Source: Bacteroidales bacterium Bact_07 (lineage in GTDB: Bacteria > Bacteroidota > Bacteroidia > Bacteroidales > Tenuifilaceae). Taken from it: a DNA stretch of 10,029 nucleotides. The notes beneath the pieces were generated by a model. It ran no database searches, had not been told where the DNA came from, and saw only the letters and a program-made list of their open reading frames with translations. The stretch lies in contig LUYY01000093.1 of the NCBI GenBank assembly GCA_001603415.1, forward strand, positions 1 through 10,029, in the 5' to 3' direction. This document shows, one piece after another, positions 1 through 8,728 of the stretch (the stretch's first letter is position 1; each line of letters starts with the position of its first letter). The position numbers and the translations under genes were made by a program.

Positions 1-83
1 GGCGGGGTTATTTTTTTATAGCTACAATAAGAACCCTACCTAAAACGTTATTTTATATAGGAAATCCCTTAAATCCTAAGGTT

Positions 84-767
84 ATGAAAACTAAAAAATC
101 AAAAAAAGCCGACATGGAAAGCAAGCGAACCCTATTCTTTGAGATAGGTTTATCGGTATCGATATTACTGGCTATCCTGGCCTTTGAATGGAGAACACCT
201 GCTGGGATTAACACCACCCTTTTAGCCGAGCTTGGCAACAACAATGGAACCATCGAGTTGCCACCCATTACCACCGACCCCAAGGATATGGTTAAACCTG
301 CGCCACCCAAAGTGGTTATAACCGATAGAATTGTTGTGATTGATAACAATATTGAACCCAATTACAGCACCGATATTTTTGAAGAACCCAAAGAGGGTTA
401 TATACCACCCATTATCAACAGAGGTGAAGAGGAATTGGTTGACGAGCCCTTTAACTCGGTAGAGATAATGCCTACCTTTAATGGAGGCGATGCAAACCAT
501 TTTCGTAACACATTTGTAATCCCTAATATACGTTACCCGCAAGATGCCGTTGACAACGGGGTAACAGGAGTTGCTATTGTTGAATTTGTTATCGAGCGCG
601 ATGGTAGAGTTTCGAACGTGAAAGTTTTAAACAATATTGATAAAAGCCTCGAAAGGGAAGCCATAAGGGTTGTATCGAGTTCACCGCACTGGGAGCCCGG
701 TTTGAATAATGGTGTTAAGGTTAGGGTTAAATTCGTAATTCCTATTAAATTTGTGCTCAATAACTAA
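84..767 (+). CDS. TonB-family energy transducer, single-TM periplasmic protein
   Basis: Likely TonB-type protein that couples inner-membrane proton-motive force (through ExbB/ExbD) to outer-membrane TonB-dependent transporters. Seen in the 227-residue product: a short, very basic cytoplasmic N-terminus (residues 1-15, many Lys), one hydrophobic segment at about 18-35 (inner-membrane anchor), a proline-rich, acidic linker at about 58-125 spanning the periplasm, and a C-terminal TonB domain at about 128-227. The C-terminal domain shows the family pattern IRYPQDAVDNGVTG, then EFVIERDGRVSNVKVL, and ends with a KFVIPIKF strand. Length and the FEIGLSVSILLAILAFEW membrane stretch are like other Bacteroidota TonB proteins. 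The start at 84 follows CCTAAGGTT; a second in-frame Met (residue 11) is possible but would lose part of the basic head. No exbB, exbD or transporter gene is adjacent, so its specific receptor cannot be told. A strong terminator follows, so it appears to be the last gene of its transcript. Confidence 0.85.
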   Translation: MKTKKSKKADMESKRTLFFEIGLSVSILLAILAFEWRTPAGINTTLLAELGNNNGTIELPPITTDPKDMVKPAPPKVVITDRIVVIDNNIEPNYSTDIFEEPKEGYIPPIINRGEEELVDEPFNSVEIMPTFNGGDANHFRNTFVIPNIRYPQDAVDNGVTGVAIVEFVIERDGRVSNVKVLNNIDKSLEREAIRVVSSSPHWEPGLNNGVKVRVKFVIPIKFVLNN

Positions 768-794
768 ACCTTAATGTTGATATTATCGTTAAAG

Positions 795-820
795 AAAACC
801 CTGATTATTCAGGGTTTTTT
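795..820 (+). terminator. Intrinsic terminator after the tonB-like gene
   Basis: A perfect 10-bp stem, AAAACCCTGA (795-804) with TCAGGGTTTT (809-818), closes a 4-base loop TTAT and runs into a six-T tract (815-820). The stem and T tract have the form of a rho-independent terminator. It begins 28 bases after the TAA of the TonB gene. The A-rich left arm means it could also act on the opposite strand. Confidence 0.85.
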
Positions 821-834
821 ATTGATTCAGGCAG

Positions 835-2052
835 ATGATTAATCCAATTTCAACAGCAAAAAAGCAGGAAAAAGCTGTTCTGGTAGGCGTGATCCTTCCC
901 TTACAGAAAGAGCAAGATATTAACGATTACCTTGATGAGCTCGAATTTCTTACCGAAACAGCCGGGGCTATCACTTTAAAGCGCTACATTCAAAAGATTG
1001 ATGAGCCTAACCCCCGAACCTTTATTGGCACCGGAAAAGTAAGGGAGATTGCGGAGTATATTGATGAGAACGATGTTGACATGGTGATATTTGACGATGA
1101 GCTCACCCCAACCCAACTTCGTAACCTTGAGCATGAATTTAAAAGGAAGGTGCTCGACCGTACCAATCTCATACTCGACGTATTTGCCCAACGGGCAAAA
1201 ACCGCTTACGCCAAAACCCAGGTTGAACTAGCACAGTACCAGTTCCTGCTTCCCCGACTTAAGCGGATGTGGACACACCTTGAGCGTCAGCGCGGAGGTA
1301 TTGGGCTTCGCGGCCCCGGTGAGCGCGAAATTGAAACCGACCGCCGTATTATTCGCGACCGCATTGCCAAGCTGAAAGAGGAACTAAGCAAGATTGACCG
1401 GCAAATGGCCACCCAGCGTAAAAATAGGGGAAGTGTGGTTCGCGTTGCACTTGTTGGCTACACCAACGTGGGAAAGTCCACAATTATGAACCTTATCAGC
1501 AAGTCGGATGTGTTTGCCGAGAATAAGCTTTTTGCCACCCTCGATACCACCGTACGAAAGGTTGTAATAGGCAATTTGCCTTTCCTGCTATCCGATACCG
1601 TTGGTTTTATCCGCAAGCTACCGCACCAGCTTGTGGAATCGTTCAAATCAACCCTCGACGAGGTGCGTGAAGCCGACCTGTTGCTGCATGTTGTTGATAT
1701 TTCGCACCCCAACTTTGAGGAGCAAATCAATATAGTTAACCAAACGCTGCACGAGATTGGTGGAGGCGATAAACCAACCATTCTTGTTTTTAACAAGATT
1801 GATGCCTATACCTGGACCCGTAAGCCCGACGACGACCTTGCCCCATCCACCCGCGAGAACATCAGCCTTGATGAGCTAAAACGGACATGGATAAGCAAAA
1901 AGGGAACCCATACCATTTTCATTTCTGCCAAGCAGAAAATCAACATTGATGAGTTTCGTGCTTTGCTTTACACAATGGTAAGGGAGATACATGTAACGCG
2001 TTATCCCTACGATAATTTCCTCTACCCCGATATTACCGAAGCCAACCTTTAG
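835..2052 (+). CDS. hflX: GTPase HflX, ribosome-associated (ribosome splitting/rescue)
   Basis: HflX is a translation-factor-class GTPase that binds the 50S subunit and splits stalled or stress-damaged ribosomes (known for the family). The 405-residue product has the full layout: an N-terminal HflX domain (about 15-130, including RTFIGTGKVREI at 61-72), a helical linker, the HflX signature GGIGLRGPGE at 154-163, and the G domain. G motifs are all present: G1 GYTNVGKST (208-216), G3 DTVGF (254-258), G4 NKID (320-323) and G5 SAK (364-366); the LFATLDTTVR segment (232-241) carries the G2 threonine. Length is normal and nothing is missing. The ATG at 835 lies only 14 bases after the T tract of the preceding terminator, leaving little space for a private promoter. 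The 3' end overlaps asd on the other strand by 20 bases. Confidence 0.97.
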   Translation: MINPISTAKKQEKAVLVGVILPLQKEQDINDYLDELEFLTETAGAITLKRYIQKIDEPNPRTFIGTGKVREIAEYIDENDVDMVIFDDELTPTQLRNLEHEFKRKVLDRTNLILDVFAQRAKTAYAKTQVELAQYQFLLPRLKRMWTHLERQRGGIGLRGPGEREIETDRRIIRDRIAKLKEELSKIDRQMATQRKNRGSVVRVALVGYTNVGKSTIMNLISKSDVFAENKLFATLDTTVRKVVIGNLPFLLSDTVGFIRKLPHQLVESFKSTLDEVREADLLLHVVDISHPNFEEQINIVNQTLHEIGGGDKPTILVFNKIDAYTWTRKPDDDLAPSTRENISLDELKRTWISKKGTHTIFISAKQKINIDEFRALLYTMVREIHVTRYPYDNFLYPDITEANL

Positions 2053-3025
2053 CGTTCAAAAACTCGGCTATTTGGATGGCATTGGTGGCTGCGCCCTTGC
2101 GAAGATTATCGGCTACTACCCAAAGGTTAAGGCTTCGCGGTTGGGAAATATCACGTCGGATACGTCCTACAAACACATCATCCTTGCCCTCGGCAAAGCG
2201 TGGCATGGGGTAATGGTTTGCGGCGGGGGTGTCCTGTACCACAATTCCAGGTGCATTGCGTAAAATTTCGAATACATCGTTTAGATCGAAATCGTGCTCA
2301 AACTCAAGGTTTACCGACTCGGAATGGCCACCGATAACTGGAATACGAACAACCGTGGGTGAAACCATGATGCTCTGGTCGCCAATAATCTTGCGGGTTT
2401 CGTCAATAAGCTTTTGCTCTTCGGTGGTGTAACCATTATCAAGAAATGTTCCGCCATGTGGGAAGCAGTTTAGGTCAATAGGGTGTGGGTAGGCCATATC
2501 GACATTGTGACCTTGGCGCTCGCCAAAAAGCTGATTCACCGCTTTAACACCTGTTCCGGTAACCGATTGGTAGGTTGAGATGACTATGCGCTTAATACGA
2601 TACTTTTGATGCAACGGATTGATTGCCACCACCAGCTGAATGGTGGAGCAGTTTGGGTTGGCTATTATTTTATGGTTGGAGGTAAGAATATCGGCGTTAA
2701 CCTCAGGAACGATGAGTGGGATTTCGGCGTACATTCGCCAGCACGATGAGTTATCGATAACCGTTGTGCCAGCTTCGGCAAATCTTGGAGCCCATTCCTT
2801 TGAGGCAGCCGAACCAGCTGAAAAAATAGCCACTGCGGGTTTCTGTTTAACGGCATCGGCTACGGAGCATACCCTGACATCGGTTCCCCTGAACTTTACT
2901 GTTTTACCAACCGATTTTTCCGATGCGGCCGGAATTAATTCATCTACGGGAAAGTTGCGCTCTTCAAGAACGCGAAGCATAACACTACCTACGAGGCCTG
3001 TTGCCCCAACTACTGCCACTCGCAT
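2033..3025 (-). CDS. asd: Aspartate-semialdehyde dehydrogenase
   Basis: Catalyses the NADPH-dependent reduction of L-aspartyl-4-phosphate to L-aspartate-4-semialdehyde, the branch-point step to lysine/diaminopimelate, threonine and methionine; cytoplasmic. The 330-residue product shows the Rossmann NADP-binding loop GATGLVG (7-13), the conserved DNSS stretch (91-94), the active-site cysteine in NPNCST (Cys126), the QSVTGTGV loop (153-160), the substrate/acid-base motif VRIPVIGGH (226-234, Arg227 and His234) and the C-terminal WVVADNLRKGAATNAIQIAE helix. All catalytic residues are present and length is typical. Position 95-96 reads Cys-Trp (DNSSCWRM), where many relatives have Ala-Phe or Ala-Trp. 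The gene stands alone, convergent with hflX and divergent from the giant secreted-protein gene. Its stop (TAA, read from 2035 to 2033) lies inside hflX. Confidence 0.97.
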   Translation of the reverse strand: MRVAVVGATGLVGSVMLRVLEERNFPVDELIPAASEKSVGKTVKFRGTDVRVCSVADAVKQKPAVAIFSAGSAASKEWAPRFAEAGTTVIDNSSCWRMYAEIPLIVPEVNADILTSNHKIIANPNCSTIQLVVAINPLHQKYRIKRIVISTYQSVTGTGVKAVNQLFGERQGHNVDMAYPHPIDLNCFPHGGTFLDNGYTTEEQKLIDETRKIIGDQSIMVSPTVVRIPVIGGHSESVNLEFEHDFDLNDVFEILRNAPGIVVQDTPAANHYPMPRFAEGKDDVFVGRIRRDISQPRSLNLWVVADNLRKGAATNAIQIAEFLNAKGWLR

Positions 3026-3072
3026 AAAGAAATATTTTTCAGGTGATTAATTAAAATTTTTCGTAAATTTTG

Positions 3073-3090
3073 ATTGTAAAATTATACAAT
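3073..3090. promoter_or_regulatory. Small inverted repeat in the asd / giant-gene divergent intergenic region
   Basis: ATTGTA (3073-3078) and TACAAT (3085-3090) form a perfect 6-bp inverted repeat around a 6-base AT spacer, within the only 72 bases (3026-3097) that separate two divergent start codons. Read on the minus strand it contains TATAAT (3086-3081), a possible -10 for asd. On the plus strand AAATTTTG (3065-3072) is one mismatch from the Bacteroidota -7 consensus TAnnTTTG, 26 bases before the ATG of the giant gene, but no clear -33 TTG is in register. The region is very AT-rich, so a short palindrome can occur by chance. This is a candidate promoter/operator only. Confidence 0.3.
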
Positions 3091-3097
3091 AGTTTAA

Positions 3098-6000
3098 ATG
3101 CGAGCGTCGGTCTTACTTATTTTAACACTGCTGGCAAAACCTATTGTTGGGCAGCAAGTTGTAGGTTATAATTTTGAAACAGGTGACCTATCGGGTTGGA
3201 TACAAAAACCCGAAAACCGATGGGCGATTAGTACAAGCAGCCCCCTTTCGGGGAGCGCTTCGCTCAGGCATAGCTTCGACAACAGCGTTGCCTACACCGA
3301 TACAATTTATAGGGCTTTGCCCAACTGGGATATTGAAAAGGGCGATGTTACATGGCGATTCCTAATTCGTCACGGTTACGACCCTTCGGCATCGAACAGC
3401 TGGTGGTTTTACCTGATGACCGATAGCAGTATTGCTAGCGCAAGCCAATCGGGGTATGCCATAGGTGTTAACCTAACTGGTAGTGACGACCTGTTAAAGT
3501 TTTGGCGCATTGATAATGGAAACGCTCAGGTTGTGCTTGCATCAACCTTAAACTGGCAAACACAGATTGGCACAGGTAAAGCAGGAGCAATTGAGGTTAC
3601 AAGAACATCAGATGGCACCTTTACTCTAAGCGCATCGGTGAACGGTAGTTTTAACTCACTTATTACTTACGGTACATTAACCGATAACAGCTACAAGGAC
3701 TTTACTTTCTTTGGGATTGGATATCGTTACTCATCGGCGCAAGATATGAAGCTTTGGGCCGATGAAATATCGTTCACGTATCAGTCTATCAATCTAAACG
3801 ACCGAACCACAAATGTTTTGGAACCCACACAGCAGGTAACACCCGCCAATATTGCATCTACATCAACATCGGTTGAAAATAGTGTTGATGTTTTTAGGTT
3901 TCGTATTGCCGATGCGGGTTCGGGCGATGGTTTGCCAACCTACATCAAGCGAATAACCATTAAAAATCCTGATCCCGAAACCATATCGTGGGGTAACCTG
4001 CTTGGTGGCATCACCCTTAAAAAGGAAGGGCTGATAGTCCCAACCCAAAGCGTTAGCATTAGCGACCAACAGATAACTATTGAGTTAGATAGCACGTATG
4101 GCACTGTTCCCGATGGTCAAAGTGTAGAGCTCACTTTGGGTATCTACCTTAAACAAAACAATATTTCCGATAATATCAGCCTGAGGTTTGAGATTGACAA
4201 CCAGAACCATGGCTTTCTATCGAGCCTTTGGGGTTCAGGGTTTGCGCAAACCTTTCCGGCCAAGGTGCAATCGGGAATATTCACCATACGGGTTGACGCA
4301 ACACAGGCAATGTTTCGCAACATCTCGCCAATTGCCATTATTGGTAAGCCTTTTACGCTTGAAGTGGCAGCCACCGATACCAATGGCAATGTAGATACTG
4401 ACTACATGGGTAATGTTGCAATAAGTCTTGCTGAGGGTTTAGGAAACCTAAGCTCAGCAAACGGTTTAAGCCGGATAGCCCTGCAAGGCGTTGCAAAATG
4501 GGATAGCTTACTATACGATAGGTATGGAACCATTCAGATCAAGGCCACCGGCGATAGCCTGAGCATGGCCCTAAGCGATTATATAGTAATTGGATACGAT
4601 ACAAGTTCGATTGCCGAAACTCCTGGCACACAGGTGCAGTCGTTCGATATCAGCTCAATGGCTAACAGTCCGGCGCAAGCCAACGAGATAATGCGATTCC
4701 GCATTACCGACACGGGCAGCGATGGCGCTCCTACCTACCTGATGAAAATTCGATTGAACAGGGCAAATACAGCAAATGCAGCAACGTTAAATAAGGTAAT
4801 TGAAGGCATTTTAGTAAAACAGGGTACAAGCTATATTCCAACTTCAAGCGTGGATATTAAAACTTCAACCATTGATATTACCTTCCCACAAGGTGCATTA
4901 ACTATTGCCGATGGCCAAAGTAAAGAGTTGAGTGTATGGATATACCTGAAAAGTAGCGGTATAGTTGATAATCAAACTATACAGTTCTATATCGATAAGA
5001 AAAATCCGATGTTTGAGGCCTATGATATTGGTAGCCGTTTTGCAACCATTTTCCCAAGCAACATCAACTCTGCAACAGCCACCATCAGGGTGATTGCTTC
5101 AAGGTTGATGTTTACAAGTGTTCCTGCCCGCGTTGGTGTTAACGAAGAATTCAATGTAAAGGTAAAGCCAACCGATGCAAACGGTAATCCCGATGCCAAC
5201 TTCAACGCCAATGTGACACTCCTGCTTGCCACAGGCAATGGTGAGCTTGCTTTGCAATCGGAAAATCCTGCGCCAATTGTAAATGGCGAGGCGCAGTTTG
5301 ATGCCACCTATTCAGCGCCAGGCGTGTTCACGCTTATAGCACGCAACCCGAACCTTAACGATGCCGTGTCGGGTAACATCACATGCGGCGATGCCGACGG
5401 TATAGCAACACCGCTAATCCAGCCGTCCGATACGGTTGTTTTTACACCTAACAACAGTTACGCATCGGCAGCCCTCGAAATTATTCGGTTTAAACTGAAA
5501 GACCCCGGCAGTACCGATGATTTACCGCTGAACGTTAGCCAAATTAAACTACTTGCCTTTAATCCAAGCGACTTACCATTGCTGGCACGAATGGTTCAAG
5601 GTTTTGTATTGGACAATGGGACATCGGTTGTTACACCTAAAGGTTTCTCGTTTAGTGGGAATGCCCTTCAAATCAGTTTTAACGAGGATGACTTTTTGGT
5701 AAACGATGCCGATTCGGCCAACTTTATTCTCAAAGTCTTTTTAAAGGACAGAAACCTTGTGGATGCTTTCCGGTTTCAGTTCTACATACCTGCAAGCAAC
5801 CATGGATGGAGTACCTTTGATAACAGCACTGCTTTTAGCAGTGCATTTCCATCAACCATATTTGGCCGACCCTGCCGAGTTGAAATCCAAGCCGACAGGC
5901 TAAGATTTTTGAACCAACCCTTTGCAGTAAACCCCAATGAACCATTCAGCGTGAGTGTAATGGCATGCGATGCCCGTGGAAATGTTGACCGCGAATTTCA

Positions 6001-8725
6001 AGCGTATGCAGCGCTTGAATTACAAAATGGCACTGGTAATCTCACTGTTGACCCAATACTTCAACCGCTCGACAAAGGCATTGCCACATGGAGTGGTGTA
6101 AAGTTTTCATCAACCGGAACGTATCGGCTTAAATCTTATTTTGGCTGGTTAGCCGATGCCGTATCGGATAATATTTACTGCGGATATAACCATGTTTGCC
6201 AAATAAATGAGAACTTTGAGGGCCAGCTACCAGGTTGGAACGGGATAGACAATTGGATAGCATCAAGGGTAGAGCCAATTGGCGGAGAACTTTCACTTGC
6301 CCATGCTGGCGACCCGGGAGCAAAGCAATCGGTTATAAGCATACCCATCGAAAACACTCTTAACGGGAAAGCCTTGGAGTGGAGCATAACCATTAGAAAC
6401 GGCAATTGGGATCCATCGTCGGAAAACTACTTTTACCTGGCATTTTCATCTACTCAGGAAAATCCAATGGATTCTGCGGCCCAAGGCTTTGCCGTAGGCA
6501 TAAATCCATCGAGCGGAAACGATTATATCTCGGTTTGGCGATTTGGTGCAGGCAAACGAAGTAATATTATTCAATCGGGCTTCGACTGGAACGAGAACGA
6601 CGAAGTCAAAATCACTGTTACCCTTTCGCCAAAAGGAATACTTAAGCTATGGTTTACCCCGAAATCCAATGGTTTGAAAACCTATGGTGGCGAAACTATA
6701 GTTGCAAATCCGATTGGAGGTTATTTGGCGTTTGTTTTTGCATATACATCGAGCCGTGCAGGACAACTCTGGATTGATGACCTTAAATTTTGCGCTACCG
6801 ATTACCCACCGGTTATAAGCAGTGCCAAAATAGTAAACCTGAATACCATAAGGGTCATTTTCTCAAAGCCAGTGACCGCACAATCGGCTATAAACATTGA
6901 TAATTACCGTTTAAAATCGAGCAGCGGGCAAATTATCGATATTAATGAAATAAAAATTAGCGAAACTAATGCTGTTACGCTTGTTACCCCAAAATTACCC
7001 TTTGATAAATTGATTTTAAGCATTAAGAATATTGCCGATGGTAACGGTTACAGTTTGCCCGATAGTATTGAGTTTGGATTGAGCACCCAAGGTAATTTTG
7101 GGCATCTGATTATTAACGAAATAATGGCCAACCCCATACCATCGAATGGTTTGCCTGAATACGAGTACATTGAACTTTTCAATCCGGGTACCGATACAGT
7201 GTTTACATCGGGCTGGCAGCTTACGCTGAACAATAAAACCGTTACACTTCCTGCCGATACCATTTTGCCAAAGTCGTTTGCGCTTATTGGAGGCACTACT
7301 GCCATAAGCAATTTTAAACCCTACGGAAAGGCCATTGCGGTAACATCGTTCCCCTCGTTACTAAACGATGGCATGTTGCTCAAACTCTACGACCCGCAAG
7401 GAAATCTTATTAGCTTTGCTAACTACTCAACCGAATGGTATAACGATTCTACGCGAACTGGAGGTGGTTACTCGTTGGAATGTATCGATTACACCAATCT
7501 TGCCGAGGGTAAAAACAATTGGCGGGCATGTATAGCGCCCGAGGGTGGGACACCCTGTGCAGTCAATTCCGTATCGGCATCAAATCCCGATATCACATCA
7601 CCAACACTAAGCTACATTGAGGTTCCCAATGCCCTAACCATTCGGCTAGTTTTTAATGAAGCTATGGATAGTCTTTCCGTGACCCTTCGCGAAAACTATA
7701 AAACCAGCCTAAAAATTGATGAGATAAGTGTTAGCCAACTTTTTACACAGGTTACCATTCAGCTATCGGAACCCCTTGAGCCCCAGAATATATATGAGAT
7801 TGCCATTTCGGGTTTATGCGATTTTGCAGGAAACATCATGCCCGACACGGTTATCCGGGTAGGCCTGCCCCAAATTGCCAATCAGGGTGATATTGTAATA
7901 AACGAGGTTCTTTTCAACCCCTATGTAGGTGGAACCGATTTTGTGGAACTTTTCAATCCAACTGGCAAATGCTTCGACCTTTCGCAGCTAAAACTTGCAA
8001 ATCGGAACGAGACCGACCTTACCCTAAAAGATGTTAATCCCGCTTCGCCACTGCCAAAACTTTTGTTCCCCAACGAGTTTGCAGTAATCACTCTAAACCC
8101 TAATCAGGTTGAACAGTTCTATTCCTGCCTTAATGCCGCTGCTTTTGTCAAGGTTTCAAAAATGGCAGCTTTTAATATCGACAAGGGCTATGTGGTATTA
8201 CTAAACTCCAACAACGACATAGTTGATGAATTGCGCTATACCGAAAAGATGCATAACCGGCTGCTTAACGATGTTAAAGGGGTGTCGCTTGAACGAATCA
8301 ATCCCAACATGCCAACCAACCAATCAAGTACATGGCAATCGGCTGCACAGGCAGCCGGGTTTGCAACCCCAACATACCGGAACTCCCAATATACCGATTT
8401 AACTGCAAGTAATAGCAGTTTTACCTTAGCCCCGGAGACCTTCTCGCCCGATGGCGATGGCCGCGATGATTACCTGCTTATAAACTACACGTTACCCGAA
8501 CCCGGTTATGTGGCCAATATCAGGATTTTCAATGCTAACGGCGTTGAAATCTATCGACTTGCCAACAACTTAACCCTAGGAACATCGGGGCAGTTGAGGT
8601 GGGATGGAACCAACACCCAAAACCGACGGGTAAATTCGGGTATTTACATTGTTTACATCGAATACTTCAACCTCTCGGGAAAGGTTAACCGCGAAAAGAA
8701 AACCTGTGTGGTTGGGTACAGGTAG
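3098..8725 (+). CDS. Giant secreted modular protein: LamG-like, three tandem Ig-like units, two lamin-tail domains, CHU_C/FlgD-like C-terminus
   Basis: Predicted exported, probably cell-surface or extracellular protein of 1875 residues; its precise function is unknown. A signal peptide is visible at 1-19 (Arg2, hydrophobic VLLILTLLA, likely cleavage near IVGQ/Q). Domains read from the translation: LamG/concanavalin-A-like (about 22-230); three two-part beta-rich units (248-509, 510-775, 776-1036); a second LamG-like domain (1037-1236); SbsA-type Ig-like domain (1237-1334) plus lamin-tail domain with IINEIMANP and EYIELFNPG (1335-1490); a second Ig-like (1499-1596) plus lamin-tail with VINEVLFNP and DFVELFNPT (1597-1760); and a C-terminal CHU_C/FlgD-type domain with FSPDGDGRDD (1782-1791), RWDGTN and SGIYIVYIEY (1775-1875). 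In Bacteroidota this C-terminal domain usually marks cargo of the type IX secretion system (family knowledge; export route inferred). No catalytic motif was seen, so a structural, adhesive or ligand-binding role is most likely. No partner genes adjoin it. Confidence 0.9.
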   Translation: MRASVLLILTLLAKPIVGQQVVGYNFETGDLSGWIQKPENRWAISTSSPLSGSASLRHSFDNSVAYTDTIYRALPNWDIEKGDVTWRFLIRHGYDPSASNSWWFYLMTDSSIASASQSGYAIGVNLTGSDDLLKFWRIDNGNAQVVLASTLNWQTQIGTGKAGAIEVTRTSDGTFTLSASVNGSFNSLITYGTLTDNSYKDFTFFGIGYRYSSAQDMKLWADEISFTYQSINLNDRTTNVLEPTQQVTPANIASTSTSVENSVDVFRFRIADAGSGDGLPTYIKRITIKNPDPETISWGNLLGGITLKKEGLIVPTQSVSISDQQITIELDSTYGTVPDGQSVELTLGIYLKQNNISDNISLRFEIDNQNHGFLSSLWGSGFAQTFPAKVQSGIFTIRVDATQAMFRNISPIAIIGKPFTLEVAATDTNGNVDTDYMGNVAISLAEGLGNLSSANGLSRIALQGVAKWDSLLYDRYGTIQIKATGDSLSMALSDYIVIGYDTSSIAETPGTQVQSFDISSMANSPAQANEIMRFRITDTGSDGAPTYLMKIRLNRANTANAATLNKVIEGILVKQGTSYIPTSSVDIKTSTIDITFPQGALTIADGQSKELSVWIYLKSSGIVDNQTIQFYIDKKNPMFEAYDIGSRFATIFPSNINSATATIRVIASRLMFTSVPARVGVNEEFNVKVKPTDANGNPDANFNANVTLLLATGNGELALQSENPAPIVNGEAQFDATYSAPGVFTLIARNPNLNDAVSGNITCGDADGIATPLIQPSDTVVFTPNNSYASAALEIIRFKLKDPGSTDDLPLNVSQIKLLAFNPSDLPLLARMVQGFVLDNGTSVVTPKGFSFSGNALQISFNEDDFLVNDADSANFILKVFLKDRNLVDAFRFQFYIPASNHGWSTFDNSTAFSSAFPSTIFGRPCRVEIQADRLRFLNQPFAVNPNEPFSVSVMACDARGNVDREFQAYAALELQNGTGNLTVDPILQPLDKGIATWSGVKFSSTGTYRLKSYFGWLADAVSDNIYCGYNHVCQINENFEGQLPGWNGIDNWIASRVEPIGGELSLAHAGDPGAKQSVISIPIENTLNGKALEWSITIRNGNWDPSSENYFYLAFSSTQENPMDSAAQGFAVGINPSSGNDYISVWRFGAGKRSNIIQSGFDWNENDEVKITVTLSPKGILKLWFTPKSNGLKTYGGETIVANPIGGYLAFVFAYTSSRAGQLWIDDLKFCATDYPPVISSAKIVNLNTIRVIFSKPVTAQSAINIDNYRLKSSSGQIIDINEIKISETNAVTLVTPKLPFDKLILSIKNIADGNGYSLPDSIEFGLSTQGNFGHLIINEIMANPIPSNGLPEYEYIELFNPGTDTVFTSGWQLTLNNKTVTLPADTILPKSFALIGGTTAISNFKPYGKAIAVTSFPSLLNDGMLLKLYDPQGNLISFANYSTEWYNDSTRTGGGYSLECIDYTNLAEGKNNWRACIAPEGGTPCAVNSVSASNPDITSPTLSYIEVPNALTIRLVFNEAMDSLSVTLRENYKTSLKIDEISVSQLFTQVTIQLSEPLEPQNIYEIAISGLCDFAGNIMPDTVIRVGLPQIANQGDIVINEVLFNPYVGGTDFVELFNPTGKCFDLSQLKLANRNETDLTLKDVNPASPLPKLLFPNEFAVITLNPNQVEQFYSCLNAAAFVKVSKMAAFNIDKGYVVLLNSNNDIVDELRYTEKMHNRLLNDVKGVSLERINPNMPTNQSSTWQSAAQAAGFATPTYRNSQYTDLTASNSSFTLAPETFSPDGDGRDDYLLINYTLPEPGYVANIRIFNANGVEIYRLANNLTLGTSGQLRWDGTNTQNRRVNSGIYIVYIEYFNLSGKVNREKKTCVVGYR
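3839..6205 (+). repeat. Three tandem ~265-residue protein repeats inside the giant gene
   Basis: Units at about 3839-4624, 4625-5422 and 5423-6205. Each has a first half starting near a (V/I)xRF(R/K) strand (VFRFRI, IMRFRI, IIRFKL at residues 265-270, 531-536, 795-800), a second landmark IYLK/IYLK/VFLK, and an F-P-x-x-(I/V) segment. The second half, of filamin/Big-like character, has TDTNGNVD, TDANGNPD or CDARGNVD (Asp427, Asp693, Asp958). Spacing between equivalent residues is 266 then 264-265, so no large indels have accumulated. DNA identity between copies is low by eye, so the duplication is old. Confidence 0.8.
6806..8377 (+). repeat. Duplicated [Ig-like + lamin-tail] pair inside the giant gene
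   Basis: Two protein-level copies, 6806-7567 and 7592-8377. The Ig-like parts align as LNTIRVIFSKPV (residues 1248-1259) and ALTIRLVFNEAM (1512-1523), 264 residues apart. The lamin-tail parts align as IINEIMANP...EYIELFNPG and VINEVLFNP...DFVELFNPT, 262 residues apart. The arrangement resembles SbsA-type Ig domains alternating with LTD domains, a known architecture in Bacteroidota exported proteins. Confidence 0.75.
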
Positions 8726-8728
8726 AAT

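Noticed and set aside
42..56. Weak palindrome TAAAA...TTTTA before the TonB gene
   Set aside because: Five-base arms of pure T/A in an AT-rich stretch are expected by chance, and there is no matching promoter spacing.
53..361. Minus-strand open frame of 102 codons opposite the TonB gene
   Set aside because: It lies antisense to a well-supported TonB gene and its translation shows no recognisable domain.
2640..3050. Plus-strand open frame of 136 codons opposite asd
   Set aside because: Antisense shadow of a gene with all catalytic motifs intact; its translation shows no family pattern.
3098..8725. Giant gene as a polysaccharide-degrading enzyme because of its LamG-like domains
   Set aside because: No glycoside hydrolase, lyase or protease catalytic motif was seen; every recognisable domain is of a binding or structural type.
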